34,556 nucleotides of DNA from Streptomyces sp. CT34 (lineage in GTDB: Bacteria; Actinomycetota; Actinomycetes; Streptomycetales; Streptomycetaceae). Numbering within the stretch: the stretch's first letter is position 1; every line of letters starts with the position of its first letter. Location: contig NZ_KN708638.1 of NCBI RefSeq assembly GCF_000805335.1, positions 1,796,773 through 1,831,328 on the forward strand. Direction: 5' to 3'. This document shows positions 1 to 10,468 of the stretch, piece by piece. The notes below the pieces were generated by a model that had not been told where the DNA came from, made no database searches, and saw only the letters and a program-made list of their open reading frames with translations. Both the position numbers and the translations under genes were made by a program.

Positions 1-165
1 GGGCGCGGAGTGGACGGGATACCCCAGTTCGCGCAGCCGGTCGACGTCCCGCCGGACGGTGCGCGGGGTGACGCCGAGGCGGTCGGCGAGCTCCGCCCCC
101 GGCCACTCGCGGTGGGACTGGAGCAACGAGAGCAGACGCAGCAGACGCGCCGAGGTGTCCAACAT
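1..165 (-). CDS. WYL/YafY-type transcriptional regulator, N-terminus only
   Basis: Translating the minus strand from an ATG at 165 gives 55 residues that run off the left edge. They form a winged-helix DNA-binding domain of the HTH_11/DeoR type: LLRLLSLLQSHREWPGAELA (helix 1-2) followed by the recognition helix LGVTPRTVRRDVDRLRELGY. In actinomycetes this N-terminus normally precedes a WYL effector domain, which would lie outside the window. The gene lies about 55 bp downstream of the MerR gene on the same strand, but a very strong hairpin at 194-264 separates them, so it probably has its own promoter. The family assignment is from the N-terminal helices only; the WYL part is inferred. Confidence 0.8.
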   Translation of the reverse strand, partial: MLDTSARLLRLLSLLQSHREWPGAELADRLGVTPRTVRRDVDRLRELGYPVHSAP

Positions 166-193
166 CCCCCGAGTCTCCCAGCGTTCGGGACCG

Positions 194-264
194 CCGCGCA
201 CGACTGGCTGGTCGGCCCGCTCAGCCGTCGCGGCCGAGCGCGCCGACCAGCCAGTCGTGCGCGG
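194..264 (-). terminator. 71-nt near-perfect hairpin across the MerR stop codon
   Basis: Positions 194-216 and 242-264 are perfect 23-bp inverted copies. The 25-nt centre folds further: 218-222 pairs with 236-240, and 224-226 with 232-234, leaving a 5-nt loop at 227-231. The MerR stop codon (221-223) sits inside the structure. The right arm encodes the protein's last residues (around AHDWLVGALG) and the left arm is non-coding. No T-tract follows, as is usual for Streptomyces terminators. It probably ends the GT4-transferase-MerR transcript. Confidence 0.7.
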
Positions 265-1144
265 CCCCCATCGTCGGGCCGCCGCCTCCGGTCGCCTCGT
301 CGACATACCGCCAGTACGCCCGCATCCGCGGGTCCTCACCGGCCGCCGTGACCGCCCGCAGCCCGGCGCGGAACGCGGGGCTGTCCCGCCTGCGGTACGC
401 GCGGGCATGCGCGGCCACGAAGGAGTCCAGCTCGTCACCGGGGCCGGGCGCACGGCCCGCGGCGAGCGCCGCGGCGGCCAGCGCGTACGCCTCGCCCAGC
501 CCCCGGTAGAGCGCCACCGGGTCGGTGTCCCCGGCCAGGGCCGCCGTCCGGCGCACCCGGCGGCAGCGTTCGGCCAGGCCCCCGGTGCCGGCCGCGGTGA
601 GCGCGTGCAGCCGGGCGTAGCCGACGACCTGGGCCGGTTCGGGGTCCGCGGGCGGGACCGGCACCGCGGCGTCGATGACCGCGGCACGCAGCGCGGGCGG
701 CAGCGCGCGGGGCAGCTGCCGGCGCCAGAAGCGGACCGCGATGTCGCCGGTCGGCGGCAGCGGGAGGCCGCCCAACAGCCGCAGCAGCGCCGGGCGTTGC
801 TCCCCGGGCGCCTCGGTGAGGGCGCGCAGCGCGGCTTCCTGCCAGCGCAGCGCGGTGAGCTGCCCGCCGACCGCGGCGAGCCGCCCGGCCAGCGCCCGCT
901 CCAGGGAGCCGCCCGCCAGCGCCTCGGCGACGTCCGGCAGCGGCATCCCGAAGGCGCGCAGATCCCGGATCCGCCGCAGCCGGTCCAGGGCCTCCGGCCC
1001 GTAGCGCCGGTGCCCGCCCGCGCTGCGGCCGGCGTCCGGGAGCAGCCCCTGGTCCGAGTAGTGGCGCACGGTCTTGACCGTCACCCCCGCCCGGCGGGCC
1101 AACTCCCCGATGCTCAGCGGCACTCCGCCGGACTCCTCCGCCAT
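221..1144 (-). CDS. MerR-family transcriptional regulator
   Basis: 307 residues from the ATG at 1144. Residues about 10-75 are a MerR winged helix: LSIGELARRAGVTVKTVRHY, then GGHRRYGPEALDRLRRI. The C-terminal 230 residues are Ala/Leu/Arg-rich and helical, with no ligand domain I recognise and no clear cysteine metal site, so the inducer is unknown. The gene begins 8 nt after the TAG of the transferase-like gene, so it is probably co-transcribed with that gene and the upstream GT4 gene. A TAGCGC hexamer lies just upstream of the ATG, and no good Shine-Dalgarno is visible, so reinitiation or a leaderless transcript is possible. The MerR assignment is secure; the targets are unknown. Confidence 0.85.
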   Translation of the reverse strand: MAEESGGVPLSIGELARRAGVTVKTVRHYSDQGLLPDAGRSAGGHRRYGPEALDRLRRIRDLRAFGMPLPDVAEALAGGSLERALAGRLAAVGGQLTALRWQEAALRALTEAPGEQRPALLRLLGGLPLPPTGDIAVRFWRRQLPRALPPALRAAVIDAAVPVPPADPEPAQVVGYARLHALTAAGTGGLAERCRRVRRTAALAGDTDPVALYRGLGEAYALAAAALAAGRAPGPGDELDSFVAAHARAYRRRDSPAFRAGLRAVTAAGEDPRMRAYWRYVDEATGGGGPTMGAAHDWLVGALGRDG

Positions 1145-1152
1145 CGCGGGCG

Positions 1153-2115
1153 CTATCCGCGCGCGGCCGGGCCGGTGACGCGGATGGCCAGGTCGTTGTC
1201 GAGCGTGTAGTACGGGCCGATCCGCAGCGCCCCGGCCGCGGCCCGCACCGTCAGCGCCGGGTAGCTGAACACCTGCTTCTTGTCCGCGACATCGTCCAGC
1301 AGGCGGGCGATACGGACCGGCCGGGCGCCCTCGGCGGGGCGCAGCCACAGGTCCCACGGCCCGCTGCCGCGCCGCCAGCCCGCGGCCAGCTCGTCGTAGG
1401 GGACGGTGAAGGTGAAGTCCGGGCCGTCGACGGCCAACGGGACGGTGACGGCGGCCGGTTCCTCGTCCGCGCCGCGCACCCGGGCCTCGGCCCGCGCGCC
1501 ATCCGCCGGACTCGCCCCGTAGAGGCGGCCGGTGACCGTCATGCCCTCGGGCGCCACGAGGATGTCGCCGGCCTCGGCGTGCGGTCCGCGCAGCCAGCTG
1601 CGCAGCGCGAGGTTGCCGAGCTTGGTCGCGTACGGGATCCGGACGCCGAGCCGACCGATGCCCGTCAGCGGCCGGCGGTCCACCAGCGAGCGCAGGTCGT
1701 TGACACCGGGCAGCAGCCGGCGCGGGTCGCGGCCGTCGCCCAGGTCGGCATAGGCGTTCCAGCGGCCCTCGGCGAGCGCGACGGTGCTGGGCAGTACGGC
1801 GCGCAGCCGGCCGGAGCCGTTCGGCCCGAGCGGGAGCCGCACCTCGTCGTCGGTGCCGTCGGCCCGCGCACCACCGCGCAGCCGCAGCACCAGGGCCGCG
1901 CTCCAGGAAGTGCCGGTTCCCTGGGGGACGTTCAGATCGAAGGTGAGGCCGCCCGCGGAGTCCGCGATGCAGTCGGCCTTCAGGTCCACCGGCACCGGCG
2001 GTTCCTCTCCCGTTGCCGTGGTCCGCCGCTCCCCCGGCCGGCCGCTGTCGGGTCTGCGGGCCGGGCGCCCGGCCGCGCCGGGCCCGGTGACGGTGGACCG
2101 CGTCGAGGCGTTCAT
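1153..2115 (-). CDS. conserved transferase-like protein paired with GT4 glycosyltransferase
   Basis: 320 residues. The ATG at 2115 overlaps the TGA of the upstream glycosyltransferase gene (ATGA), so the two are translationally coupled. The first 45 residues are a low-complexity Arg/Gly/Thr-rich stretch. The remainder looks like two beta-sandwich-like repeats, each with a strand-rich unit ending in motifs such as PLTGIGRLGVRIPYATKLGN and VRIARLLDDVADKKQVFSYP. Streptomyces homologues are, as I recall, annotated only as transferase, and I see no nucleotide-sugar site or catalytic motif supporting that. Its tight coupling suggests it modifies or presents the product of the GT4 enzyme, or acts as its partner. 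A start at a later GTG (PPVPVDLKAD region) is also possible. Confidence 0.6.
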   Translation of the reverse strand: MNASTRSTVTGPGAAGRPARRPDSGRPGERRTTATGEEPPVPVDLKADCIADSAGGLTFDLNVPQGTGTSWSAALVLRLRGGARADGTDDEVRLPLGPNGSGRLRAVLPSTVALAEGRWNAYADLGDGRDPRRLLPGVNDLRSLVDRRPLTGIGRLGVRIPYATKLGNLALRSWLRGPHAEAGDILVAPEGMTVTGRLYGASPADGARAEARVRGADEEPAAVTVPLAVDGPDFTFTVPYDELAAGWRRGSGPWDLWLRPAEGARPVRIARLLDDVADKKQVFSYPALTVRAAAGALRIGPYYTLDNDLAIRVTGPAARG

Positions 2116-3383
2116 GCCGTCCGCACCCCTCTCACCGCGGCGCGGGCGGTGTGCTCGGCGGCGTACTTGGCGGCGTAGGCACCGCCCACCAGGGCGCCCC
2201 GGGCGCGGTGCAGGGAGTCGCGCAGGCTGCTGCCGCGCCGCACCGCGAGCAGTTCGTCGAAGAGCGCGGCATGGCGCACGGCGACCGCGGCCGGGTCGAA
2301 GCGGGCGGACGAGGCGAGCGCGGCGGCGCCCATCCGCCTGCGGGCGGCGTCGTCGCCGATCAGCGCGAGCAGCGCACCGGTCAGCGCCGCCGGTTTCCCG
2401 GCCGGCACCAGCCTGCCGTCCACCCCGTCCGCGACGATCTCGCCCGGCCCGCCGGGGCAGTCGGTGGCGACGACGGGCAGTCCGCAGCGCATCGCCTCGG
2501 CGGCGGTCGTCGCGGACGGCTCCCGGCCGGCGGTGACCGCGGCGATGGAGCCCTTGGCCCACTCGGACTCCAGCGGACCGGCCGGGCCCATCAGGAACAC
2601 GTGGTTGTACAGGCCGAGTTCGTCGATGAGGGCGCGCAGCGCGGCCTTCTCGGTGCCGCCGCCGTAGATCCGCAGCCGCCAGTCGGGGCGCACGGCGACG
2701 ACCCCGGCGAAGGCCCGGACGAGGATGTCGAAGCGGGTGGCCCGGGTGAGCCGGCCGGCCGCCACCACCCACTTGCCGCTGCCGTCGGCGGGCGCCAGGC
2801 GCGGCGCGGGCACCCCGCTGGGCAGCGCCTCGACGCGGACGCCGGGCAGCCGCAGCCCGCGGCGCCAGGCGCGGGCGTCGGCCTCGCCTGCGGTGAGGAC
2901 GGCGTCCAGCCGCGGATAGGCCCCGCGCAGCGCCGACTTGAGCGCCCGGCCGTGGGCGTCCAGGCCGATCCGCTCCTGGCCCACCCGGAGCGGGCCGCGG
3001 CGGGTCTGCCGGGCGACGTGCACGTTCAGTCCGGGCCGGGTGCCGACCACCACGTCCGCCTCGGTCCGGCGCAGGTACTGCGCGATCCGGCGGTCGGTGA
3101 GCTCGCTGTACTGACCGGAGCGGCTGTCGGCGGCCGGGAAGACCCGGGCCGGGCGGGCGTGCGCCGGGTCGGCGCGGTCGCGGGCGGGGCCGTGCGCCCG
3201 GAGGTCCACGAGATGCCGCAGCGCGACGCCGGGGCCGAGCTCCACGGCCGGGGCGTCGCGGTACCGCAGCACGGAGACGATCTCGACGTCGTGCCGCTCG
3301 GCGAGGGCACCCGCCAGGCCGAACGTCGTACGGACCGTCTCCCCGGTGCCATAGGCATGGTGAATGAGGAATGAGATGTGCAT
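2112..3383 (-). CDS. GT4-family glycosyltransferase
   Basis: 423 residues from the ATG at 3383, which opens with MHISFLIHHAYGTGETVRTT, the beta-strand and glycine loop that begin a GT-B fold N-terminal domain. The C-terminal Rossmann domain carries VVAAGRLTRATRFDILVRAF and the donor-binding signature EAMRCGLPVVATDCPGGPGE, with the spaced glutamates of retaining GT4 enzymes. No signal peptide or membrane segment is visible, so it is probably cytoplasmic. The sugar donor and acceptor cannot be read from the sequence. It is first in a probable operon with the transferase-like gene and the MerR regulator. An upstream ATG would add 39 residues of atypical sequence, so I prefer this start. Confidence 0.88.
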   Translation of the reverse strand: MHISFLIHHAYGTGETVRTTFGLAGALAERHDVEIVSVLRYRDAPAVELGPGVALRHLVDLRAHGPARDRADPAHARPARVFPAADSRSGQYSELTDRRIAQYLRRTEADVVVGTRPGLNVHVARQTRRGPLRVGQERIGLDAHGRALKSALRGAYPRLDAVLTAGEADARAWRRGLRLPGVRVEALPSGVPAPRLAPADGSGKWVVAAGRLTRATRFDILVRAFAGVVAVRPDWRLRIYGGGTEKAALRALIDELGLYNHVFLMGPAGPLESEWAKGSIAAVTAGREPSATTAAEAMRCGLPVVATDCPGGPGEIVADGVDGRLVPAGKPAALTGALLALIGDDAARRRMGAAALASSARFDPAAVAVRHAALFDELLAVRRGSSLRDSLHRARGALVGGAYAAKYAAEHTARAAVRGVRTA

Positions 3384-3582
3384 CCGTCCCCGCGTCCCCT
3401 GGTCTCCGCTCGTCCCGGTCCCCCCGCGGACCACATCGCCCGCCCCGACGGCCTCCTGCGTCCGGCTGTTTGAAGAGCAAGACCGACGAACGGCCTTCAC
3501 GGTTGGGGGTGTTCGCCAAGTCGTGCCGAAAAGGTTAGGGCATCGGTACCCGGTTCCGGGAACTCTGGCGGAAACGGAGCGC

Positions 3583-5305
<1,723 letters not shown>

Positions 5306-5319
5306 CCGGACGTTCCCCC

Positions 5320-5367
5320 GATCGCGGGAGTACGACCGCCCGATGTGGCGGCATTACTCCCGCGATC
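5320..5367 (+). terminator. Hairpin terminator after the 4469 gene
   Basis: A perfect 13-bp stem pairs GATCGCGGGAGTA (5320-5332) with TACTCCCGCGATC (5355-5367). Inside it CCGCC and GGCGG pair again, giving a long two-part stem with a 6-nt loop. It starts 15 nt after the stop codon. No T-run follows. It also argues against any gene start inside 5340-5370. Confidence 0.75.
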
Positions 5368-5476
5368 AGCCATTTCCGACAGAAAGCCGCATCCCGGGGC
5401 CATCGGGGTCGTTGGCACCTACGTGCACGCATACGACCCCTCCCCCCGCGCCCCGTACCCCCACTCGATCCCCGCG

Positions 5477-5773
5477 ATGCGGCCGTCCCGCGAACACCGG
5501 ACGCCGCACCCCGCCGACCGCGGCTCCGCCACGCCGATCTACGACGCGTTGTACGCCGAGTACCGGCGCTCCTTCCGGGCGCTGCCCGGGGACCGTACGG
5601 ACGAGGTGGAGGTACCGGAATCGCTGCGCGGCAGTGCGAGTTGGCGGCGCACCACGGCCTCGACGGGCCACTGGGAGGCCGTCGGCCGGCAGCCGTTCCA
5701 GCCCCGGGGCGGCCAGATGCAGGCCCTGCCGCCGGGGCAGCGGGACCCCTCCCGGCCCCCCGGCGGTCACTGA
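5477..5773 (+). CDS. small conserved actinomycete protein, unknown function
   Basis: 98 residues from the ATG at 5477 (MRPSREHRTPHPADRGSATP). It contains IYDALYAEYRRSFRALPGDR, a short amphipathic helix flanked by Pro/Arg/Gly-rich disordered sequence. I have seen similar small proteins beginning this way in Streptomyces, without a function. The frame is open back to a GTG at 5345, but that lies inside the terminator hairpin, so a start after it is more likely. The true start could also be a GTG between 5400 and 5477, since no clear ribosome-binding site precedes 5477. It converges with der, with about 100 bp between. Confidence 0.5.
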   Translation: MRPSREHRTPHPADRGSATPIYDALYAEYRRSFRALPGDRTDEVEVPESLRGSASWRRTTASTGHWEAVGRQPFQPRGGQMQALPPGQRDPSRPPGGH

Positions 5774-5872
5774 CACCTGCCGACCGCCCCGGGAGAGAGA
5801 AACCGCCGCCCCCGCTGCTTCGCTCGCGCTGCTCGGCCGTCCGCTACTTCTCCGCTACTTCTTCTCGTCCTG

Positions 5873-7336
5873 CTACTTCTTCTTACTGTTGCGCTTCTCG
5901 CGCACCCGCACGGAGATGTGGATCGGCGTCCCCTCGAAGCCGAACTCCTCACGGAGCCGCCGCTCGATGAACCGGCGGTAACCGGCCTCCAGGAAGCCCG
6001 AGGCGAAGAGCACGAAGCGCGGCGGCTTGGTGCCGGCCTGGGTGCCGAAGAGAATGCGGGGCTGCTTGCCGCCGCGGATCGGGTGCGGGTGGGAGGCCAC
6101 GATCTCACCGAGGAAGGCGTTCAGCCGGCCGGTGGGGATCCGGGTCTCCCATCCGGCCAGCGCGGTCTCGATCGCCGGGACCAGCTTTTCCATGTGGCGG
6201 CCGGTGCGCGCGGAGACGTTGACCCGCATCGCCCACGGGATCTGCACGAGGTCCCGCTCGATCTCACGCTCCAGATAGAAGCGGCGCTCCTCGTCGAGGG
6301 TGTCCCACTTGTTGTAGGCGATGACCAGGGCACGGCCGGCCTCCACGGCCATGGTGATGATCCGCTGGTCCTGGACGCTGATGGACTCCCCGGCGTCGAT
6401 CAGGACGACCGCGACCTCGGCCTTCTCCACGGCCGCCGCGGTGCGCAGCGAGGCGTAGTAGTCGGCGCCCTCCTGGAGGTGCACCCGGCGGCGGATACCG
6501 GCGGTGTCCACGAACTTCCAGGTCTTGCCGCCCAGTTCGATCATCTCGTCGACCGGGTCGCGGGTGGTGCCGGCCATCTCGTTGACCACCACCCGCTCCT
6601 CGCCGGCGACCTTGTTGAGCAGCGACGACTTGCCGACGTTCGGGCGGCCGATCAGCGCGATCCGGCGGGGGCCGCCGACGGTGGCGCCGAAGGTCTGCGC
6701 GGGCGCCTCGGGCAGCGCCTCCAGCGCGGCGTCGAGCATGTCGCCGGTGCCGCGGCCGTGCAGCGCGGAGACCGGGTGCGGCTCGCCGAGGCCCAGCGAC
6801 CACAGCATGGCGGCGTCCGCCTCGCCGGACGGGCCGTCGACCTTGTTGGCGACCAGGACCACCGGCTTGCCGGAGCGGCGCAGCAGCTTGACCACGGCCT
6901 CGTCGGTGTCGGTCGCGCCGACCTTGGAGTCCACGACGAAGACCACCGCGTCGGCGGCCTCGATGGCGAACTCGGCCTGCATCGCCACGGAGGCGTCGAT
7001 GCCGAGCACGTCCTGCTCCCAGCCGCCGGTGTCGACGACCTTGAAGCGGCGGCCGTTCCAGTCGGCCTCGTAGGTGACCCGGTCGCGGGTGACGCCCGGC
7101 CGGTCCTCGACGACCGCCTCGCGGCGGCCGATGATGCGGTTCACCAGCGTCGACTTGCCGACGTTGGGACGGCCGATGACGGCGAGGACCGGCAGCGGGC
7201 CGTGGCCGGCCGCGGCGATGTCGCCCTCGACCTCTTCCAGGTCGAAGCCCTCTTCCGCGGCGAGCTCCATGAACTCCGCGTACTCGGCGTCGCCAAGCGC
7301 ACCGTGCTCGTCGCCGGTGTGGATCTGCTCGTTCAT
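5873..7336 (-). CDS. der: ribosome biogenesis GTPase Der (EngA)
   Basis: 487 residues. Two consecutive GTPase domains are visible, each with its own G1 P-loop ([16 protein letters not shown] and [16 protein letters not shown]), switch regions (PGVTRDR, AGTTRDP), G3 (DTGGW, DTAGI) and G4 (NKVD, NKWD). A C-terminal KH-like domain ends in a lysine-rich tail. This tandem arrangement is unique to Der, which acts in 50S subunit maturation. The acidic N-terminal extension of about 45 residues is common in actinomycetes. I chose the ATG at 7336 because GAGGA lies 9 nt upstream; the ATG at 7360 has no ribosome-binding site. It is last in the aroH-tyrA-cmk-plsC-der run. A second in-frame TAG follows the first by 15 nt. 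Confidence 0.97.
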   Translation of the reverse strand: MNEQIHTGDEHGALGDAEYAEFMELAAEEGFDLEEVEGDIAAAGHGPLPVLAVIGRPNVGKSTLVNRIIGRREAVVEDRPGVTRDRVTYEADWNGRRFKVVDTGGWEQDVLGIDASVAMQAEFAIEAADAVVFVVDSKVGATDTDEAVVKLLRRSGKPVVLVANKVDGPSGEADAAMLWSLGLGEPHPVSALHGRGTGDMLDAALEALPEAPAQTFGATVGGPRRIALIGRPNVGKSSLLNKVAGEERVVVNEMAGTTRDPVDEMIELGGKTWKFVDTAGIRRRVHLQEGADYYASLRTAAAVEKAEVAVVLIDAGESISVQDQRIITMAVEAGRALVIAYNKWDTLDEERRFYLEREIERDLVQIPWAMRVNVSARTGRHMEKLVPAIETALAGWETRIPTGRLNAFLGEIVASHPHPIRGGKQPRILFGTQAGTKPPRFVLFASGFLEAGYRRFIERRLREEFGFEGTPIHISVRVREKRNSKKK

Positions 7337-7405
7337 GAAGTCCGTTCCTCGTTCATCCATGTGGTCGGTGGGCCGCTCGTGGCCGGCCCACTACTCAAGT
7401 GTCGG

Positions 7406-8059
7406 TCAGCGCCCGGTAAGGCGCCGGGCCTGTGCCAGGTGGGCGGTCAGCCGCTCCTGGATCCGTACGGTCGCCTCGTCCAGCGCCTTACGGGTGCGCC
7501 GCCCACTGCCGCCCGCCTCGAACGCGTCCCCGAAGACGACGTCGATGCGACTGCGCAGCCGCGGCAGGGCCGGGGTGAGCCGGCTGGGGCGGTCGGTGCT
7601 GCCGAGCACCGCCACCGGGACGACCGGGGCGCCGGAGCGCACCGCGAAGTACGCGAGCCCGGCCCGCAGGGAGGCGAAGTCGCCCTCGCCGCGGGTGCCT
7701 TCCGGGAAGATCCCCAGTACCCCGCCGGCCGCCAGCACCCCGAGCGCGTCGGTGATCGCCTTGCGGTCGGCGGCCTGGCGGTCCACCTTCAGCTGCCCGA
7801 TGCCCCGCAGGAACGGGTCCAGCGGGCCGACGAAGGCTTCCTTCTTGATCAGGAAGTGCACCGGTCGCGGCGCCGTGCCCATCAGCATCGGTCCGTCGAT
7901 GCCGTGGGAGTGGTTGACGGCGAGGATCACCGGTCCGCTGGCCGGTACCCGCCAGGCGCCCAGCACCCGCGGCTGCCACAGGCCGTACATCAGCCCGATG
8001 CCGATCCGCCTGCCGACCGCGGCGCCCCGGGGGCTCGGCGGCTTGCCGGAGTCGGTCAC
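7406..8059 (-). CDS. 1-acyl-glycerol-3-phosphate acyltransferase (PlsC-like)
   Basis: 217 residues from a GTG at 8059 that overlaps the cmk stop (GTGA), so translation is coupled. The acyltransferase motif HX4D is NHSHGID (H50, D55), and the second substrate motif is FPEGTR (118-123), with PVVPVAVLGS as the third block. These define the LPLAT/PlsC family, which acylates lysophosphatidic acid at the inner membrane face. The hydrophobic stretch about 18-48 could associate with the membrane. The gene sits between cmk and der, a common actinobacterial order. Specificity (lysophosphatidate versus another lysolipid) cannot be read here. Confidence 0.92.
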   Translation of the reverse strand: MTDSGKPPSPRGAAVGRRIGIGLMYGLWQPRVLGAWRVPASGPVILAVNHSHGIDGPMLMGTAPRPVHFLIKKEAFVGPLDPFLRGIGQLKVDRQAADRKAITDALGVLAAGGVLGIFPEGTRGEGDFASLRAGLAYFAVRSGAPVVPVAVLGSTDRPSRLTPALPRLRSRIDVVFGDAFEAGGSGRRTRKALDEATVRIQERLTAHLAQARRLTGR

Positions 8060-8778
8060 CGGGCGACCCGCCCCGCTTTTTCGGCGCTGACGCCCTCGAC
8101 GAGGGTGACCACGCACTCGATGACCTGATCCAGCGTCAGGTCGGTGGTGTCGACCTCGACCGCGTCGTCCGCCTTGGCCAGCGGGGAGGTCTTGCGGGAG
8201 GAGTCGGCGGCGTCCCGCTTGATCAGCGCCTCGCGGGTGGCGGCCAGATCGAGGGCGTCCTTGCCCTTGAGCTCACCGTTGCGCCGGGCCGCCCGCGCCT
8301 CCGGGGAGGCGGTGAGGAAGACCTTGAGGTCGGCGTCCGGCAGGACGGTTATGCCGATGTCCCGGCCCTCGACGACGATGCCGTGCGGCGCCGCGGCGGC
8401 GATGCTGCGCTGGAGGTCGGTGATCCGGGCGCGCACCTCGGGGACGGCGCTGACCGCGCTGACCGCGGCGGTGACCTCCTGGCTGCGGATCGGGCCCGCG
8501 GCGTCGAGGCCGTCGACGGTGATGGTCGGGGCGGCCGGGTCCGTACCGGAGACGATCACCGGCTTGGCGCTGGCGTCGGCCACCGCGACCGCGTCGTCGA
8601 CGTCGATGCCGTTGGTCAGCATCCACCACGTGATCGCGCGGTACTGCGCGCCGGTGTCGAGGTAGCCGAGTCCCAGCGTGGCGGCGACGGCCCTGGACGT
8701 GCTGGACTTGCCCGTGCCTGCGGGGCCGTCGATGGCGACAATCACTGCAGCCGGGGCGGTCCGAGCGGCGGTTTCCAC
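8056..8778 (-). CDS. cmk: cytidylate kinase
   Basis: About 240 residues. The P-loop is GPAGTGKSS near residues 18-26, followed by DTGAQYRA, which corresponds to the CMP-binding DTGAMYRA motif, and VVEGRDIGITVLPDADLKVF. It phosphorylates CMP/dCMP using ATP. I chose the GTG at 8778 (VETAARTAPA), which has AAAGG about 11 nt upstream; a GTG 12 bases further upstream (8790) is possible. The variant DTGAQYRA carries Gln where most Cmk proteins have Met. It follows tyrA after 97 bp and overlaps plsC by 4 bp. Confidence 0.95.
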   Translation of the reverse strand: METAARTAPAAVIVAIDGPAGTGKSSTSRAVAATLGLGYLDTGAQYRAITWWMLTNGIDVDDAVAVADASAKPVIVSGTDPAAPTITVDGLDAAGPIRSQEVTAAVSAVSAVPEVRARITDLQRSIAAAAPHGIVVEGRDIGITVLPDADLKVFLTASPEARAARRNGELKGKDALDLAATREALIKRDAADSSRKTSPLAKADDAVEVDTTDLTLDQVIECVVTLVEGVSAEKAGRVAR

Positions 8779-8875
8779 GGTGACGAACACCTTTCTTGTA
8801 CACGGGGCGGCGGTCCAGGGCACCAAGGGCCTCGGACAAGGTTACTGGCTGCGCCGCAGAGCGCCGTCCACGGAG

Positions 8876-9961
8876 TCACTGCCGGATCGACCACCCCCGC
8901 TCCCGCAGCTCCGCGGTCAGTACCGGCACCGCCGGCGGCTCGACCGTCAGCTGGATGAAGCCGGCCTGCTGGCCGGTGGCGTGCTCGATGCGGACGTCCT
9001 CGATGTTGACCCCGGCACGGCCCGCGTCGGCGAAGATCCGGGCGAGCTCGCCGGGCTGGTCGCCGATGTAGACCGCGACGGTCTCGTACGCGGCCGGGGC
9101 GGCGCCGTGCTTGCCGGGCACCCGCTCGCGGCCGGCGTTGCCCCGGCGGAGCACGTCGGCGATGCCGGTGGCCCCGCTGCCTCGCTTGTCCTCGTCGGCG
9201 GACTCCAGGGCACGCAGCGACCGCACGGTCGCGTCCAGATCGGCGGCGACCTCGGCCAGCACATCGGCGACCGGGCCGGGGTTGGCGGACAGGATGTCGA
9301 TCCACATCGCCGGATCCGAGGCCGCGATCCGGGTCACGTCCCGGATGCCCTGGCCGCAGAGCCGCACCGCGGTCTCGTCGGCGCCCCTGAGGCGGGCCGC
9401 GACGAGGCTGGAGAGCAGCTGCGGGGTGTGCGACACCAGGGCGACGGCGCGGTCGTGCGCGTCCGCGTCCATCACCACCGGGACCGCCCGGCACAGCGCG
9501 ACCAGTTCCAGCGCGAGATTGAGCACCTCGGTGTCACCGCCGGGGACCGGGGTGAGCACCCAGGGGCGGCCCTCGAAGAGATCCGCGGTGGCGGCCAGCG
9601 GTCCGGAGCGCTCCCGGCCGGCCATCGGGTGCGTCCCGAGATAGCCGGACAGATCGCAGCCCAGCGCCTCCAGCTCGCGGCGCGGGCCGCCCTTGACGCT
9701 GGCGACGTCGATGTACGCCCGCGCCGCACCGCGCCGCATGGCGCCGGCCAGCGCCGTCGCGACATGGGCCGGCGGCACCGCGACGATCACCAGGTCGACC
9801 GGGCCCGGCGGCGCCTCGGCCGTACCGGCGCCGAGCGCGGCGGCCGTCAGGGCCTGCGCCTGGTCGTGGTCCTCCAGGAACACCTGGACGCCCCGGGCGT
9901 TCAGCGCCAGCGCGGCGGAGGTGCCGATCAGGCCCGTTCCGATGACGAGTGCGGTCCTCAC
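8876..9961 (-). CDS. tyrA: prephenate dehydrogenase with ACT domain
   Basis: 361 residues from a GTG at 9961 that overlaps the aroH stop (GTGA). The N-terminal Rossmann domain begins VRTALVIGTGLIGTSAALAL with GxGxxG at 8-13. THPMAGRERSG and VSHTPQLLSS are the substrate-binding blocks of the TyrA family. The C-terminal ACT domain (about 288-340, VAVYIGDQPGELARIFADAG) suggests allosteric control by tyrosine or another amino acid. It oxidises prephenate (or arogenate) with NAD(P)+ in tyrosine synthesis. Direct coupling to chorismate mutase, which makes prephenate, fits the pathway. Confidence 0.95.
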   Translation of the reverse strand: MRTALVIGTGLIGTSAALALNARGVQVFLEDHDQAQALTAAALGAGTAEAPPGPVDLVIVAVPPAHVATALAGAMRRGAARAYIDVASVKGGPRRELEALGCDLSGYLGTHPMAGRERSGPLAATADLFEGRPWVLTPVPGGDTEVLNLALELVALCRAVPVVMDADAHDRAVALVSHTPQLLSSLVAARLRGADETAVRLCGQGIRDVTRIAASDPAMWIDILSANPGPVADVLAEVAADLDATVRSLRALESADEDKRGSGATGIADVLRRGNAGRERVPGKHGAAPAAYETVAVYIGDQPGELARIFADAGRAGVNIEDVRIEHATGQQAGFIQLTVEPPAVPVLTAELRERGWSIRQ

Positions 9962-10320
9962 TGGGCGATGTCCTTCCGCAGCGCTCCGGCGGCCCCCAGG
10001 TAGACATGGGCTATCCCGGCCTTGGACAGCCCGGTCTCCACATGGGCCAGCACCCGCACCACGCGCTCCATCGCGCCGGCGACGTCCAGCTCCTGGGCGC
10101 AGATCAGCGGGACGTCCGTGATGCCCAGGCCGCGCGCGGCGGCGGCCGGGAAGTCGCTGTGCAGATCGGGGGTGGCGGTGAACCACACGCTGATCAGGTC
10201 GTCCGGCACCAGGTCGTTGCGCTCCAGAATGGCGGTGAGCAGCTCGCCGACCTGCTCCTTCATGTGCTCCGCGTCGTCCCGCTCCAGCTGGACGGCCCCG
10301 CGGACGGCTCGTACCGCCAC
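9958..10320 (-). CDS. aroH: AroH-class chorismate mutase
   Basis: 120 residues from a GTG at 10320, with GGGGAG 7 nt upstream. This is the trimeric AroH class best known from Bacillus subtilis. The active-site residues of that enzyme have counterparts here: R7 in VRAVRGAVQLERDD, E77 in CAQELDVAG, R89 in MERVVRVL and Y107 in AHVYLGAAG, shifted by at most one position. It converts chorismate to prephenate, the substrate of the coupled downstream tyrA product. It is the first gene of the aroH-der run, so the promoter should lie in 10321-10468. Confidence 0.95.
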   Translation of the reverse strand: MAVRAVRGAVQLERDDAEHMKEQVGELLTAILERNDLVPDDLISVWFTATPDLHSDFPAAAARGLGITDVPLICAQELDVAGAMERVVRVLAHVETGLSKAGIAHVYLGAAGALRKDIAQ

Positions 10321-10468
10321 GTCACTGCTCCCCTGCGTCGTGTGCCGCGTCGCGCACCCTCGGCGCGCCCCGTGCCCGTGCGATGTGCACGCACGATCAG
10401 CGTAATCGGCCGCACCGACATCCGTCCGCGCGGCCGGTGGGCGAGATGGCCGGCCGGGCACCCCCGCT

